60,101 nt of DNA from Ligilactobacillus ceti DSM 22408 (GCF_000423245.1 NZ_AUHP01000015.1:1-60101), one strand, 5' to 3'; positions 18,069-27,864 are shown, numbered from the stretch's first letter. Numbers and translations: made by a program. The notes: generated by a model from the sequence alone, not told the origin.

Positions 18069-19028
18069 CTATTCTTCCTTTTCTACTTCTTCAATGATTT
18101 GTTCAGCAGCTTTTGGGATTTGTTTATTTTGTGTTTCATTACCAAATCGCCGTAATGTAAAACTAATTAAAATTAAAACAATCGCTAAAATTAAACCGAG
18201 TACACCATTGAATTTCATTTGCATAAAAACTTTTTGACTTAAATCAATAATCAAACTATTAACATCAGGATTTTGTGAAGTGATGGCGTGTTCTTGATAT
18301 AATTTAGCAACTAAGGTCACTAACCAATAAAAACTCAAGCCACTCCAACAAGCTGCAAACCCTAACATCTTCAATCGTTTCACCCATGTATATTCTCGTA
18401 AAATAATTTGCACACTAAAAATAACAATTCCAATACCAGCAACAATCAAACTAATTTGTGTTGTTTTTTGCCATAAATGAAAGATTTTTTGCATTTGCAG
18501 AATTTCGGGTGATTGCGTCTTTTGTTTTAACGTACTATTAATTTGATGAAGTAAAGTTGATTTAAAACTTAAATAATCTTCACTCTGCAATGAAATATGT
18601 TGAGCTTTGGCATTTTCTTCAATACGTTGTGAAATTGTTTTTTGAACTTTTGTACCTGATAACAAATCACTTTGATCATTATAAATATTAACAATTACTA
18701 CACCAATATCACTTTTCAACTCTTTTTGATTAATCAAATTTTCGGTAAGTTCAGCCGGCACACCCAATTGTTTTGCATAATCATCAATCGTTTGTGTTAC
18801 TTCGCTCGAAATTTGTTGCACAATATTGGGACTAACAATTTGTTTAGAAATATATTCAGCCGAAAATAAAGTCTGTTTCAAAGCTAAACCTAACATACCT
18901 ATCATTAACATAATGCCCAACCAAATCATCGGTGCAACACTACTTTTTTTATTCTTTTGGTGCTCTTTTTTTAAGGCTTGCCGTCGTTGCAAGCGACTTT
19001 GAAATTCATTTGTTTCTGTCGTTTCCAT
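18069..19028 (-). CDS. uncharacterised membrane protein with four helices
   Basis: A 319-residue protein I do not recognise. The N-terminal 30 residues are strongly basic and cytoplasmic (LQRRQALKKEHQKNKK). Helix 1 covers about 35-55. A long extracytoplasmic segment (about 60-185), helical and rich in Gln, Ile and Lys, follows, then three more helices and a Glu-rich tail (EEVEKEE). I start at ATG 19028, with GAGGAGG seven bases upstream, overlapping the MATE stop codon. It lies between a MATE exporter and a pseudouridine synthase in one transcript. A sensor or accessory role for the exporter is possible but unproven. Confidence 0.75.
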   Translation of the reverse strand: METTETNEFQSRLQRRQALKKEHQKNKKSSVAPMIWLGIMLMIGMLGLALKQTLFSAEYISKQIVSPNIVQQISSEVTQTIDDYAKQLGVPAELTENLINQKELKSDIGVVIVNIYNDQSDLLSGTKVQKTISQRIEENAKAQHISLQSEDYLSFKSTLLHQINSTLKQKTQSPEILQMQKIFHLWQKTTQISLIVAGIGIVIFSVQIILREYTWVKRLKMLGFAACWSGLSFYWLVTLVAKLYQEHAITSQNPDVNSLIIDLSQKVFMQMKFNGVLGLILAIVLILISFTLRRFGNETQNKQIPKAAEQIIEEVEKEE

Positions 19029-19030
19029 TC

Positions 19031-20389
19031 TCAAACCTCCTCACTTTCAATAATTAGATTCTTTTTTACATTCTGATATTTTTGTCGGGTAACTTGTTTA
19101 ATTCGTCTCACTAAGACAAATCCTAACAACATCGCTAATAATTCAATAATTGGTAAACTTAACCACACACCAATCAAATGAAATTTCCAAGCCATAAACG
19201 GTAAGACTAACCAAATCAATAAATATCCCCGAATTAAGACTAACGCAATACTTTGTTTGGTAGCATCTGCTGCAGCTAAAAAGATAATAATCTGATTATT
19301 AATAGCTGCAAAGAAAAGACTCAATAACACTAAGATCATCGCTTGGCTCGCTAATTTAGCTACATACAAATTATTTTGTTCATTAAAAACTGCTATAATT
19401 TCGCCACGAAAAACAACCGATAAACCATATAAAACTACTGCAATTCCTAAAGCAACGCGCATAGCTAACCTTAATGCCTGTGTTAATTTTTTGAAATTCC
19501 TTTTAGCATATTCATGACTCACAAACGGTTGCGTCCCTTGAGCAGTACCCGTAAACAACGCCAATGCAACTAACAAGACATTCGTGACAATTCCATAAGC
19601 TGCTACTACATAATCATTTGTAATCCATAAAATAACCCAATTAAAAATAAAGATTGTAATCCCATTACTCATTTCCATTAAAAAAGCTGGCAACCCTAAT
19701 GAGATACTAGCTTTCAAATTAGCCAAATTAGGTAAGCCACTCTTGAACCGTAAAGTGTTTTTACCATTAAACCAATGAGCTGACATAATTAAAATGCTCA
19801 CAACTGGTGCTGAAACAGTTGCTACACCAGCACCAAACATTCCCATTCCCCAATGCCAGACAAAAAGCCAATCAGCAAAGACATTCCATAAACTGGAAAC
19901 TAATAAGGCCAACATCGCTAAAAATGTATCACGATCATTGCGAACAAAACTAACAAAAAAATTATTCAAAACAAACGCGGGACCACCGATTAAAATTACT
20001 CGTGTATAATCCAAAGTCATATCTAAAACTAAATCATTAGCGCCTAACAGACGGGCCACTTTTTCTGGACAAAATAGGCCAATCAGCATAAAGAAAATAC
20101 CTAAGGCTAAACCGATCTTAAAAATTTGTCCAAATATCTTTTGAGAATTTTTTGGATTTTGAATACGATCAATTACAAATAATGTCGCACCACCCATCCC
20201 TAACAATAATCCCAGACCTTCAATTACATTAAATAACGGCATCGTTAAATTCATAACAGTAACGCCTAAAATACCCAATTTTTTAGAAACGAAAAATGTA
20301 TCCGCCAACAAATAAATCGATAACCCTACTGACCCAAATGCTCCTCGAGCTACATCTTTTAAAAATCGGCGTTTCTCACTAACTTGCAT
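19031..20389 (-). CDS. MATE family efflux transporter
   Basis: A 452-residue, 12-helix cation-coupled antiporter of the MatE superfamily. The repeated halves begin near LKDVARGAFGSVGLSIYLLADTFF and, past the middle, SISLGLPAFLMEMSNGITIF. The substrate (drug or metabolite) cannot be deduced. I place the start at 20389 (MQVSEKRRF) because AAGGAAGG lies five bases upstream; the ATG 13 codons earlier has no ribosome site. It is the first gene of a three-gene run with the membrane protein and the pseudouridine synthase. Confidence 0.85.
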   Translation of the reverse strand: MQVSEKRRFLKDVARGAFGSVGLSIYLLADTFFVSKKLGILGVTVMNLTMPLFNVIEGLGLLLGMGGATLFVIDRIQNPKNSQKIFGQIFKIGLALGIFFMLIGLFCPEKVARLLGANDLVLDMTLDYTRVILIGGPAFVLNNFFVSFVRNDRDTFLAMLALLVSSLWNVFADWLFVWHWGMGMFGAGVATVSAPVVSILIMSAHWFNGKNTLRFKSGLPNLANLKASISLGLPAFLMEMSNGITIFIFNWVILWITNDYVVAAYGIVTNVLLVALALFTGTAQGTQPFVSHEYAKRNFKKLTQALRLAMRVALGIAVVLYGLSVVFRGEIIAVFNEQNNLYVAKLASQAMILVLLSLFFAAINNQIIIFLAAADATKQSIALVLIRGYLLIWLVLPFMAWKFHLIGVWLSLPIIELLAMLLGFVLVRRIKQVTRQKYQNVKKNLIIESEEV

Positions 20390-20474
20390 ACTAACCTTCC
20401 TTATATATTCTTCATCTTTTATATTCATGGATAATCTTACGCTATTACAACGTTTTTAGCTAGACTTTGCCGTT

Positions 20475-20510
20475 TAAAAAAACAGAATCTCATATTTGAG
20501 ATTCTGTTTC
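20475..20510 (-). terminator. terminator of mnmE-mnmG
   Basis: AAACAGAATCTCA pairs with TGAGATTCTGTTT around a 4-base loop, with A-rich sequence on the plus side giving a U run on the minus strand. It lies five bases after the mnmG stop. Confidence 0.88.
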
Positions 20511-20514
20511 TAAT

Positions 20515-22437
20515 TTAATCTTTAGGTAAACGTGCTACTTTACCTTGTTCAATATAAATTGCCAAGATTGCCATATCAGCTGGGTTAACTCCACTGATCC
20601 GGCTCGCTTGAGCTAATGTTTCTGGTTGAATCTTGCTTAATTTTTGTTGAGCTTCTGTTGCTAAACCTTCAATGGCCGCATAATCAATCCGATCAGGAAT
20701 CTTTTTAGCTTCCATTCGTTTTAATTTTTCAACTTTTTCTAGCGCTTTTTTAATATATCCCGCATATTTATATTGAATTTCAACTTGTTCTTCAACACGA
20801 TGATCCAATGGTTGTTCTGGTGCAGGAATAAATTGCATCAAATCTTGATATGTGACATAAGGCCGACGTAAGAATTCACTAGCCAACACGCCATCTTTCA
20901 ATGGATTATCGCCATGTTCTGCTAAATAAGCATTAATAGCATCATTTGGTTTAATCCGAATTTTTGATAAACGTTCTTGTTCAGCTTTAATAATCTCACG
21001 TTTAGTTTGGAAGTTTTGATATTCTTCATCGGGTAACAAACCAATTTCATGACCTAAATCACTTAAACGTAAATCAGCATTGTCATGACGTAAAATCAAA
21101 CGATATTCTGCTCTTGATGTTAATAAACGATATGGTTCATTTGTACCTTTTGTAACTAAATCATCGATCATAACGCCAATATAAGCATCACTTCTTTGTA
21201 AAATGATTTCTTCTTGACCTTGAACATGACGTGCAGCATTAATCCCTGCAATTAAACCTTGACCTGCTGCTTCTTCATAACCTGATGTACCATTAGTTTG
21301 ACCTGCTGTATATAAACCAGAAACTAATTTAGTTTCTAAAGTTGGTCGTAATTGATATGGTGAAACAACATCATATTCAATCGCATAACCTGGACGCATC
21401 ATATCAGCATTTTCTAAACCAGGAACAGAATGAACCATTTCTTGTTGTACATCTTCAGGCATTGAGGTAGAAAGTCCTTGTACATAATATTCTTCTGTAT
21501 CTCGGCCTTCTGGTTCAATAAACAATTGATGACGTGGTTTATCCGCAAAACGAATAATCTTATCTTCAATTGACGGACAATAACGAGGCCCTACACCTTC
21601 AATCACACCTGAAAACATTGGTGCCCGATGAAGGTTCGTATTAATAATTTCATGTGTTTTATCATTTGTATAAGTTAACCAACATGACATTTGTTGATCC
21701 AAAGGAACATATTGATCATCACTTGTTGTATAACTAAAATGATTTGGTACGACATCCCCTGGTTGTTCTTCCGTTTTATCACGATCAATTGTATTTCCAT
21801 CCACACGTGGTGGTGTCCCTGTTTTAAAGCGTTTCAATTCAAAACCTAATCGTTCTAAATTCTTTGATAATTCAACGGCTGCTTTCGTATTGTTGGGACC
21901 GGATGAATACATTAATTCCCCGATAATAATTTTCCCACGAGCTGATGTTCCTGTTGTTAAGACAACAGCTTTCGCACCATAACGCGCACCAGTATTAGTA
22001 ATTACACCTTTCACAACACCATCTTCAACAATTAAATCATCCACAATCGCTTGTCTTAATGTTAAATTAGGTTGATTTTCTAAAGTGTGTTTCATTTCAG
22101 CTGAATATTGATGTTTATCAGCTTGAGCACGTAACGCTCTAACAGCTGGACCTTTACCAGTATTTAACATACGCATTTGGATATAAGTTTTATCAATATT
22201 TTTACCCATTTCACCGCCTAAAGCGTCGACTTCACGTACAACAATCCCTTTGGCTGGACCACCAATTGAAGGATTACATGGCATAAAAGCTACCATTTCT
22301 AAATTAATTGTGACTAAAAGTGTTTTTTGCCCCATCCGTGCTGCTGCTAAAGCTGCTTCACAACCCGCATGACCAGCACCAACAACTACAACATCATAGT
22401 CTTGGGCCGTATATTGTTTTCCCACAGATTCTTTCAT
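20515..22437 (-). CDS. mnmG: tRNA uridine-5-carboxymethylaminomethyl synthase subunit MnmG
   Basis: FAD-dependent partner of MnmE that installs the (carboxymethyl)aminomethyl group on the wobble uridine of several tRNAs. The 640-residue protein has the dinucleotide-binding motif [14 protein letters not shown] at about 15-28. The family motifs [12 protein letters not shown] and [12 protein letters not shown] follow, then the C-terminal helical tRNA- and MnmE-binding domain with [12 protein letters not shown] near the end. I choose ATG 22437, behind GTGAGGAA; a GTG six codons earlier has no ribosome site. It is the second gene after mnmE, 80 bp apart, and is followed by a terminator. Confidence 0.97.
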   Translation of the reverse strand: MKESVGKQYTAQDYDVVVVGAGHAGCEAALAAARMGQKTLLVTINLEMVAFMPCNPSIGGPAKGIVVREVDALGGEMGKNIDKTYIQMRMLNTGKGPAVRALRAQADKHQYSAEMKHTLENQPNLTLRQAIVDDLIVEDGVVKGVITNTGARYGAKAVVLTTGTSARGKIIIGELMYSSGPNNTKAAVELSKNLERLGFELKRFKTGTPPRVDGNTIDRDKTEEQPGDVVPNHFSYTTSDDQYVPLDQQMSCWLTYTNDKTHEIINTNLHRAPMFSGVIEGVGPRYCPSIEDKIIRFADKPRHQLFIEPEGRDTEEYYVQGLSTSMPEDVQQEMVHSVPGLENADMMRPGYAIEYDVVSPYQLRPTLETKLVSGLYTAGQTNGTSGYEEAAGQGLIAGINAARHVQGQEEIILQRSDAYIGVMIDDLVTKGTNEPYRLLTSRAEYRLILRHDNADLRLSDLGHEIGLLPDEEYQNFQTKREIIKAEQERLSKIRIKPNDAINAYLAEHGDNPLKDGVLASEFLRRPYVTYQDLMQFIPAPEQPLDHRVEEQVEIQYKYAGYIKKALEKVEKLKRMEAKKIPDRIDYAAIEGLATEAQQKLSKIQPETLAQASRISGVNPADMAILAIYIEQGKVARLPKD

Positions 22438-22517
22438 TTTGTTTTTGTTCCTCACATTTGTTTTAAAATTTCTTTTTTAAATTAGCACTCTTATGCTGTT
22501 TTGACCAATATTTTGGT

Positions 22518-23912
22518 TTATTTTCCTAAACAGAATTGACCAAATAATTGATCTAATAATTCATCTTGGTAAGAATCGCCAGTAATTTCTCCTAATAATT
22601 CCCAAGCTGTTGTCATATCAATTTGACAAAGATCGACCGGCATTCCCAACTCGATACTTTCTAAAACTGTTTCTAAACAAGTTAATGCACGTTGTAATAA
22701 ACTAATATGACGGGCATTTGTAACCATCACAGTATTTTGCGAATTTTCAATTCCTTCCGCAAAGAACAATTGTGCAATTCGTTTTTCTAAAGCAACCATT
22801 CCATCAGTTGTTAAAACAGATGTTGCCAAAATTAATTCTTTAGGAATCATTGTTTCAATTTCTGCTAAATCTAATTTGGTTGGTAAATCCGTTTTATTCA
22901 AGATTACTAAACGTTTTTTACCTTCCGTTGCTTTAAATAATTCGCGATCTTCTTTAGTTAATGGTTCACTACTATTTAAAACTAATAATACAAAATCAGC
23001 TTGTTCGATAGCTTTTTTCGAGCGTTCCACACCGATTTTTTCCACTTTGTCTTCAGTTTCACGAATCCCAGCTGTATCAATTAATTTCAAAGGTACGCCA
23101 CGAACATTCACATATTCTTCAATAATATCTCGGGTTGTCCCCGCAATATCCGTTACGATTGCTTTATCTTCATGTAATAAATAATTTAAAAGACTAGATT
23201 TTCCGACATTCGGACGTCCAATAATGGCTGTCGCTAAACCTTCTCGTAAAACTTTCCCTTGCATCGCAGTATCTAATAAAATTTGAATTTTACCGGCTAC
23301 TTCAGTTGCTTTATCTTTCAATAATTGTGTAGTCATTGTTTCGACATCATCATATTCAGGATAATCAATATTAACTTCCACTTGCGCTAAAACATTTAAG
23401 ATTTCTTGACGTAATTTGGTAATCATTTGTGATAAATTACCATCTAATTGGCTTAATGCAACTTGCATAGAACGATCTGTTTTCGCCCGAATCAAATCCA
23501 TCACTGACTCGGCTTGCGCTAAATCAATCCGACCATGTAAAAAGGCCCGTTTGGTAAACTCTCCAGGTTCAGCTAAACGTGATCCATTGGCTAAAATTAC
23601 TTGTAACACACGATTTGTCGCAACAATCCCACCGTGACAGTTAATTTCAACTGTATCTTCACAAGTAAATGTTCGGGGTGCTTTTAGAACAGAAACTAAA
23701 ACTTCATCTAGTTCTTCGTTAGTTTTAGGATCATATATATGACCATAATTAATCGTATGACTCTCAACTTTGGTTAAATCTTTACCTTTAAATAAATTAT
23801 TCGCTAATTCAATTGCCTCTTCACCACTCATCCGAATGATGGAAATTGCACCTTCACCTGGTGGTGTTGCAATTGCTGCAATTGTATCAAATTCCGTTGT
23901 TTCCATTGCCAT
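22518..23912 (-). CDS. mnmE: tRNA modification GTPase MnmE
   Basis: GTPase partner of MnmG in wobble-uridine modification; it dimerises through the G domain in a potassium-dependent way. The 464-residue protein has the N-terminal tetrahydrofolate-binding domain ([19 protein letters not shown]), a helical domain and an inserted G domain. G-domain motifs are G1 GRPNVGKSS near residue 230, [10 protein letters not shown] and NKTDLP. The C-terminal catalytic cysteine motif is CLGK, where FCIGK is usual. The start is ATG 23912, behind AAAGGAGG; the longer frame begins with TTG inside the leader. A short hairpin with a T run lies just before the ribosome site. Confidence 0.97.
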   Translation of the reverse strand: MAMETTEFDTIAAIATPPGEGAISIIRMSGEEAIELANNLFKGKDLTKVESHTINYGHIYDPKTNEELDEVLVSVLKAPRTFTCEDTVEINCHGGIVATNRVLQVILANGSRLAEPGEFTKRAFLHGRIDLAQAESVMDLIRAKTDRSMQVALSQLDGNLSQMITKLRQEILNVLAQVEVNIDYPEYDDVETMTTQLLKDKATEVAGKIQILLDTAMQGKVLREGLATAIIGRPNVGKSSLLNYLLHEDKAIVTDIAGTTRDIIEEYVNVRGVPLKLIDTAGIRETEDKVEKIGVERSKKAIEQADFVLLVLNSSEPLTKEDRELFKATEGKKRLVILNKTDLPTKLDLAEIETMIPKELILATSVLTTDGMVALEKRIAQLFFAEGIENSQNTVMVTNARHISLLQRALTCLETVLESIELGMPVDLCQIDMTTAWELLGEITGDSYQDELLDQLFGQFCLGK

Positions 23913-23937
23913 TTTTCCGCTGCCTCCTTTTGAGCAC

Positions 23938-23963
23938 AAAAAAAGCGCCTACTCCACGCCTTC
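23938..23963 (-). promoter_or_regulatory. possible attenuator hairpin in the mnmE leader
   Basis: On the minus strand AGGCG and CGCTT (5-bp stem with one G-U pair, 9-base loop) are followed directly by seven T. This gives a miniature terminator placed between the likely promoter (TTCACG, 17 bp, TATGAT, upstream near 23965-23995) and the ribosome site. It may act as a leader attenuator, or may be chance in A+T-rich sequence. Confidence 0.35.
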
Positions 23964-24049
23964 ATCATACAATAATACAATAAAAACGTGAATAAAGCAC
24001 TTTGACTACTTTATCAATTAAGATAAGAATGATTACTATAAATATACTT

Positions 24050-25702
24050 TTAATCTTGAGAATTGTCAATTGGATTTTGTGTGGCCTTGGATCGTTTTTT
24101 CTTACCAATAACTGGCAAACTAAAGCCAAAGATTCGATCTAACAAACCAAATTTTTCTAACATTAAAATATATAACGCCAAAAAACTCAAGCCAAAAATC
24201 GCCGCATATATGAATGCTGTAATTTTAGTTTCTGGTATATAAACTAAATCCAAACCAGCACGAGTTAAGAACGCTAAACCACCAACAAAAATATTCAACA
24301 AAATAATCATTAAACCATAACCTAATTGTCCGCGTCCGAGATAATTTCTCCGTAAATACGCAAACACAACTAAAGTAATTAAACCAAAAGAAATAGCTGT
24401 AGCTAAAATCGTACCATAGGCGGAGAAGAAATATGTTAACGGTACTTGTAAAGTCAACTTAAGCACAATACCGACAGTTAACATTTTCACAGCTAACCGA
24501 TGATGTCCCAACGATTGTGACACCATAAACAAATCAGAAAACAACGCCAAAGCAATACTACATACTAAAGCTAATGCCATTAAATTAGCACCTTGAACAT
24601 TAAATGGGAAGAACACCCCATTGACTTCCCAAGCTAAAACAGCTAACAATAACGCACATGGTAATAATGTAACTAACATTAATTCCATATTTTGGACGAT
24701 TAATTTACGAATATAACCTTTATTGCCAACTTTACTTTGTTCCGCTAATAAAGGTAATGATGTAGCCGCAATCGCAATTGTTAAAGAGACAACTACTGTC
24801 GTAATTTTATTCGGATTAGCAGAAAAATAAGTATAAAGATTTTGCGCTTGTAATTTATCCATCCCGGTCAAGCCCACAATAATACTTTTAAAGGTAATTT
24901 GATCAATAAATTGATAAATCGTAACTGCTGATCCAATATAAATAAATGGTAAAGCATCCTTAATAATCCCGCTAAAAACATGGCCTAATTGATGATTATC
25001 AACTGGCAAACTTTCTTGATATCGTTTTTTATATTCTGGTAATTTACGAAATGCATAGTAAATCAAATATAAATAACTCGCAATTGCCCCTACAAATGTG
25101 GCAAATGTACTATAATTAACAGCTTTAATATAACTACCATTTTGCATATAAATAATGAAATAAGTCATACTTAAAATAAATAAGACCCGCACTAATTGTT
25201 CCCATAATTGAGAAACCGCAAATGGTTTTGTATCATTATTACCTAAATAAAAACCTCGAATCAAACTCATTGGTGGCAAAATCACAAGTGTAGGAACCAT
25301 CACCCGAATCGCTGTTGTTGCCACTTCACTAGATACAACTGCACTACTTTTCGCAATTGCTGGCGCTGTCACATACAAAACAATCCCACAAGTCAGTCCT
25401 GTAAATAACATAAAGCCTAAAGCAACTTTTAAAACACGTAAACTATTTTTAAATTTATTTTGACCATTATATCCAGCCACTTGTCTTGCAATAGCCGTTG
25501 GAAAACCTGCCGTCCCTAATGATAAGAACAAAGCATATGGTGTATAAGCAGCATTAAAAATTGCTTGTGCTGCATTTTGTTTTTCCGGACTTCCGATCAT
25601 AATTAACCAAGGAATTAAATAGACAATCCCTAAAACACGGGATAAAATATTGCCTAACATCATCCAAAAGGCTCCGGATAATAATTTATTTTTTGTTTTC
25701 AA
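24050..25702 (-). CDS. polysaccharide biosynthesis/MurJ-like flippase (MOP superfamily)
   Basis: A 550-residue protein with about 14 membrane helices of the MVF/SpoVB-type branch of the MOP superfamily. The N-terminus LLSGAFWMMLGNILSRVLGI is characteristic. It is closest in form to YtgP/Amj-replaceable MurJ proteins that flip lipid II across the membrane during peptidoglycan synthesis. An exopolysaccharide or teichoic-acid lipid carrier is the alternative. The C-terminal tail is basic and cytoplasmic (GKKKRSKATQNP). Translation seems to start at TTG (25700-25702), with GGAGTG seven bases upstream. It is transcribed alone; the 130 bp upstream separate it from the candidate small RNA. Confidence 0.82.
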   Translation of the reverse strand: MKTKNKLLSGAFWMMLGNILSRVLGIVYLIPWLIMIGSPEKQNAAQAIFNAAYTPYALFLSLGTAGFPTAIARQVAGYNGQNKFKNSLRVLKVALGFMLFTGLTCGIVLYVTAPAIAKSSAVVSSEVATTAIRVMVPTLVILPPMSLIRGFYLGNNDTKPFAVSQLWEQLVRVLFILSMTYFIIYMQNGSYIKAVNYSTFATFVGAIASYLYLIYYAFRKLPEYKKRYQESLPVDNHQLGHVFSGIIKDALPFIYIGSAVTIYQFIDQITFKSIIVGLTGMDKLQAQNLYTYFSANPNKITTVVVSLTIAIAATSLPLLAEQSKVGNKGYIRKLIVQNMELMLVTLLPCALLLAVLAWEVNGVFFPFNVQGANLMALALVCSIALALFSDLFMVSQSLGHHRLAVKMLTVGIVLKLTLQVPLTYFFSAYGTILATAISFGLITLVVFAYLRRNYLGRGQLGYGLMIILLNIFVGGLAFLTRAGLDLVYIPETKITAFIYAAIFGLSFLALYILMLEKFGLLDRIFGFSLPVIGKKKRSKATQNPIDNSQD

Positions 25703-25835
25703 CTTTCGACACTCCGCTTAAATTTTCATTTATCTTTTTTAGATTCTTATTGCATACTACCAAAAAATAGACATTTTTTACATCTTTTACATCAAAAAAG
25801 TAAAAAAAGCTGCTTTCAAAATTAAATTTTAACAC

Positions 25836-25873
25836 AAAAAAATCCTGCTGCTCTTAACAGTCAGGATTTTTTT
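25836..25873. terminator. terminator of the candidate small RNA
   Basis: AATCCTG (25841-25847) pairs with CAGGATT (25862-25868), flanked by A and T runs. On the minus strand it ends the candidate RNA that starts near 26139. Confidence 0.8.
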
Positions 25874-26139
25874 GTATTTTTCAAAGGAGATAAGGTATTA
25901 AGTTTTTTTGAGATCGACAACACATTACTCTAGTCGGCTTACTCATTTACGGTCTAAATCTAAGACATAATATCATCAATAACAACTACCTGGTCTTAGT
26001 ATGCTTTTTTGCTTTAACAGCAAAAAAGGTTATTAAAATTCATTAATCGTCTTAAGTGTTGTACCCGAACCTCATTACTTAAATGGAAACAATTAAACTA
26101 TACCGTCTCAAAATATAGTTAATCATTTTCCCTTACATG
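25838..26139 (-). ncRNA. candidate catabolite-controlled small RNA, about 300 nt
   Basis: The 600-bp gap between the flippase gene and ilvE holds no protein gene. It carries a complete minus-strand transcription unit: a consensus promoter (26145-26173), a body with several hairpins, and an intrinsic terminator. The hairpins, read on the minus strand, are TTAACTATA/TATAGTTTAA near 26093-26122, CTTTTTTGCT/AGCAAAAAAG near 26002-26028, and CTAAGAC/GTCTTAG near 25960-26000. Near its 3' end, ATCTCCTTT (complement of 25883-25891) is an unpaired-looking anti-Shine-Dalgarno stretch, typical of base-pairing sRNAs. A cre-type operator lies inside the promoter. I match it to no known RNA family. Confidence 0.65.
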
Positions 26140-26144
26140 TGAAT

Positions 26145-26173
26145 ATTGTAAACGTTTACTTTTAGAGTGTCAA
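26145..26173 (-). promoter_or_regulatory. promoter of the candidate small RNA
   Basis: Minus strand: perfect -35 TTGACA at 26168-26173, a 17-bp spacer, and -10 TACAAT at 26145-26150 (one mismatch). It is the best-matching promoter in the window. Confidence 0.8.
26146..26160. promoter_or_regulatory. cre-type (CcpA) operator
   Basis: TTGTAAACGTTTACT fits every fixed position of the catabolite-responsive element consensus WTGNAANCGNWNNCW and contains the 12-bp perfect palindrome GTAAACGTTTAC. It fills most of the spacer and part of the -10 of the small-RNA promoter, a repressing position. Another LacI-family repressor could use the same palindrome. Confidence 0.7.
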
Positions 26174-26219
26174 TATTTATTTCATTCAATACACAAATCC
26201 ATCATCTCAAGAATAGTTA

Positions 26220-26248
26220 TTTAATTATTTAATAATAAACTGTATAAT
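26220..26248 (+). promoter_or_regulatory. ilvE promoter
   Basis: TATAAT at 26243-26248 with a poor -35 (TTTAAT, 26220-26225) 17 bp upstream. The leader to the ATG is about 48 nt, and no T-box or attenuator is present in it. Confidence 0.5.
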
Positions 26249-26302
26249 ATCAACAGAAAGAGAACTTTGAAATTATTAAGAATTTATAAAGGAGTCTAGC
26301 AA

Positions 26303-27334
26303 ATGTCAGATAAAAAACAAGTCCAACTTGATTGGGATAATTTAGGTTTTGGCTATATTGACCTACCTTACCGCTATCGTGCATATTATAAAGATGGTCA
26401 ATGGCATCCAGGTCAACTAGAAACTAACTCACAAATTACGATCAGTGAAGGTTCAACTAGTTTACATTATGGTCAACAAGCTTTCGAAGGTTTAAAAGCT
26501 TATCGTTGTAAAGACGGCAGTATTAATTTATTCCGTCCCGAAGAAAATGCCAAAAGAATGCAAAAAAGTGCTGATCGCTTATTAATGCCACAAGTTCCTA
26601 CTGAAATGTTTGTTGATGCGTTAAAACAAGTTGTTAAAGCAAACGAAGCATACTTACCACCTTATGGAACAGGCTGTTCTTTATATTTACGTCCTTACTT
26701 AATTGGGATTGGTGATAATGTCGGTGTACATCCAGCTGAAGAATATTTATTCTCTGTTTTCGCAACACCAGTTGGTAATTATTTCAAAGGTGGACTCACA
26801 CCTACTAACTTCTTAGTCTCTGATTATGATCGTGCTGCCCATCGTGGTACAGGACAAGCTAAAGTCGGCGGTAACTATGCCGCTTCACTTCTTCCCGGTC
26901 ATTTAGCTAAACAACAAGGTTTTTCAGATTGCATTTACCTTGATCCAATTGAACATCGTAAATTAGAAGAAGTTGGTGCAGCTAATTTCTTTGGTATTAC
27001 AAAAGACAACTGTTTTGTAACTCCAAAATCAGATTCAATCTTACCATCAATTACAAAATATTCCTTATTATACTTAGCCAAAGAACGTTTAGGCTTAGAT
27101 GTTAAACAAGGTGATATTTATATTGATCAATTAGATAACTTTGCTGAAGCTGGCGCTTGTGGAACAGCAGCAGTTATTTCACCAATCGGCGGTTTTCAAA
27201 TCGGTGACCACTTCCATACCTTCTATAGCGAAACTGAAGTCGGTCCTATTACTACAAAACTTTATAATGAATTACTCGGAATTCAATTTGGAGATATCCC
27301 AGCTCCTGAAGGTTGGATTGTAAAAGTTGATTAA
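26303..27334 (+). CDS. ilvE: branched-chain amino acid aminotransferase
   Basis: PLP enzyme that interconverts leucine, isoleucine and valine with their 2-oxo acids, using glutamate/2-oxoglutarate. The 343-residue length and motifs are those of the fold-type IV BCAT group II. LHYGQQAFEGLKAYR is near residue 53. The PLP lysine is in GQAKVGGNYAASL near residue 190, and EAGACGTAAVISPIG is near residue 282. The start is ATG, with AAAGGAGTC upstream. No other ilv gene is adjacent, so it may serve amino acid breakdown as much as synthesis. It ends at a strong terminator shared with uspA. Confidence 0.96.
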   Translation: MSDKKQVQLDWDNLGFGYIDLPYRYRAYYKDGQWHPGQLETNSQITISEGSTSLHYGQQAFEGLKAYRCKDGSINLFRPEENAKRMQKSADRLLMPQVPTEMFVDALKQVVKANEAYLPPYGTGCSLYLRPYLIGIGDNVGVHPAEEYLFSVFATPVGNYFKGGLTPTNFLVSDYDRAAHRGTGQAKVGGNYAASLLPGHLAKQQGFSDCIYLDPIEHRKLEEVGAANFFGITKDNCFVTPKSDSILPSITKYSLLYLAKERLGLDVKQGDIYIDQLDNFAEAGACGTAAVISPIGGFQIGDHFHTFYSETEVGPITTKLYNELLGIQFGDIPAPEGWIVKVD

Positions 27335-27343
27335 ATAAAAATC

Positions 27344-27390
27344 AAAAACGCTTATACTTAGTAAAATCTAAGCATAAGCGTTTTATTTTT
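27344..27390. terminator. bidirectional terminator of ilvE and uspA
   Basis: AAAACGCTTATACTTAG pairs with CTAAGCATAAGCGTTTT (one mismatch), with A and T runs on both sides, between two convergent genes. Confidence 0.9.
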
Positions 27391-27396
27391 TATAAT

Positions 27397-27864
27397 TTAT
27401 TCTTTATCAGTTTTTTTAGAAACTAAAACGTCACAATTTGCGACTTTAATAATATGTGAAGCAACTGATCCCACAACAACTCTTTCAACAAAATTCTTAC
27501 CTGTTGAACCAATAACAATTAAATCATTTTGATGTTCTGGTTGGAATTCTTCCACAATAATAACTTTTGGATTACCAAAGCGTAAATGAACATCTACTTG
27601 ATCAGCTTCTAAACCATATTCTTCAATAACTTTTTTACGGATATCAAGCATGTATTCTTTATTAGCTGCTTCAATTTCCATAATATGATCAGTATTTAAA
27701 GATAATCCGGCACCAGCATATTCTAATGTATTAATATCTAAAACACGTAAAATATCTAAATGTGATTCTGAATACTTAACAACATCCACCGCATCGCGTA
27801 AAGCCCGATCGGATCCTTTTGAACCATCGATACACACTAAAACTTTTTTGTAGACATTCTCCAT
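27397..27864 (-). CDS. uspA: universal stress protein
   Basis: A 155-residue UspA-fold protein, likely a dimer and nucleotide-binding. The ATP-binding signature G-2x-G-9x-G(S/T) is present as GSTGKNFVERVVVGSVASHI near residue 125, and the N-terminal VLVCIDGSKGSDRAL carries the base-contacting Asp. It is therefore of the ATP-binding type. It usually aids survival under acid, starvation or oxidative stress. ATG start with TAGGAG upstream; single-gene transcript. Confidence 0.92.
   Translation of the reverse strand: MENVYKKVLVCIDGSKGSDRALRDAVDVVKYSESHLDILRVLDINTLEYAGAGLSLNTDHIMEIEAANKEYMLDIRKKVIEEYGLEADQVDVHLRFGNPKVIIVEEFQPEHQNDLIVIGSTGKNFVERVVVGSVASHIIKVANCDVLVSKKTDKE

Noticed and set aside
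25883-25981. Plus-strand Shine-Dalgarno-like AAAGGAGATAAGG followed by a possible 20-codon leader peptide from TTG before ilvE
   Set aside because: No plus-strand promoter precedes it, the spacing to TTG is long, and the peptide lacks the Leu/Ile/Val run expected for an ilv attenuator. The sequence is better read as an anti-SD stretch of the minus-strand RNA.
26002-26028. CTTTTTTGCT/AGCAAAAAAG hairpin as a terminator
   Set aside because: It is a strong stem, but neither strand has a T run after it; it is better seen as an internal stem of the candidate RNA.
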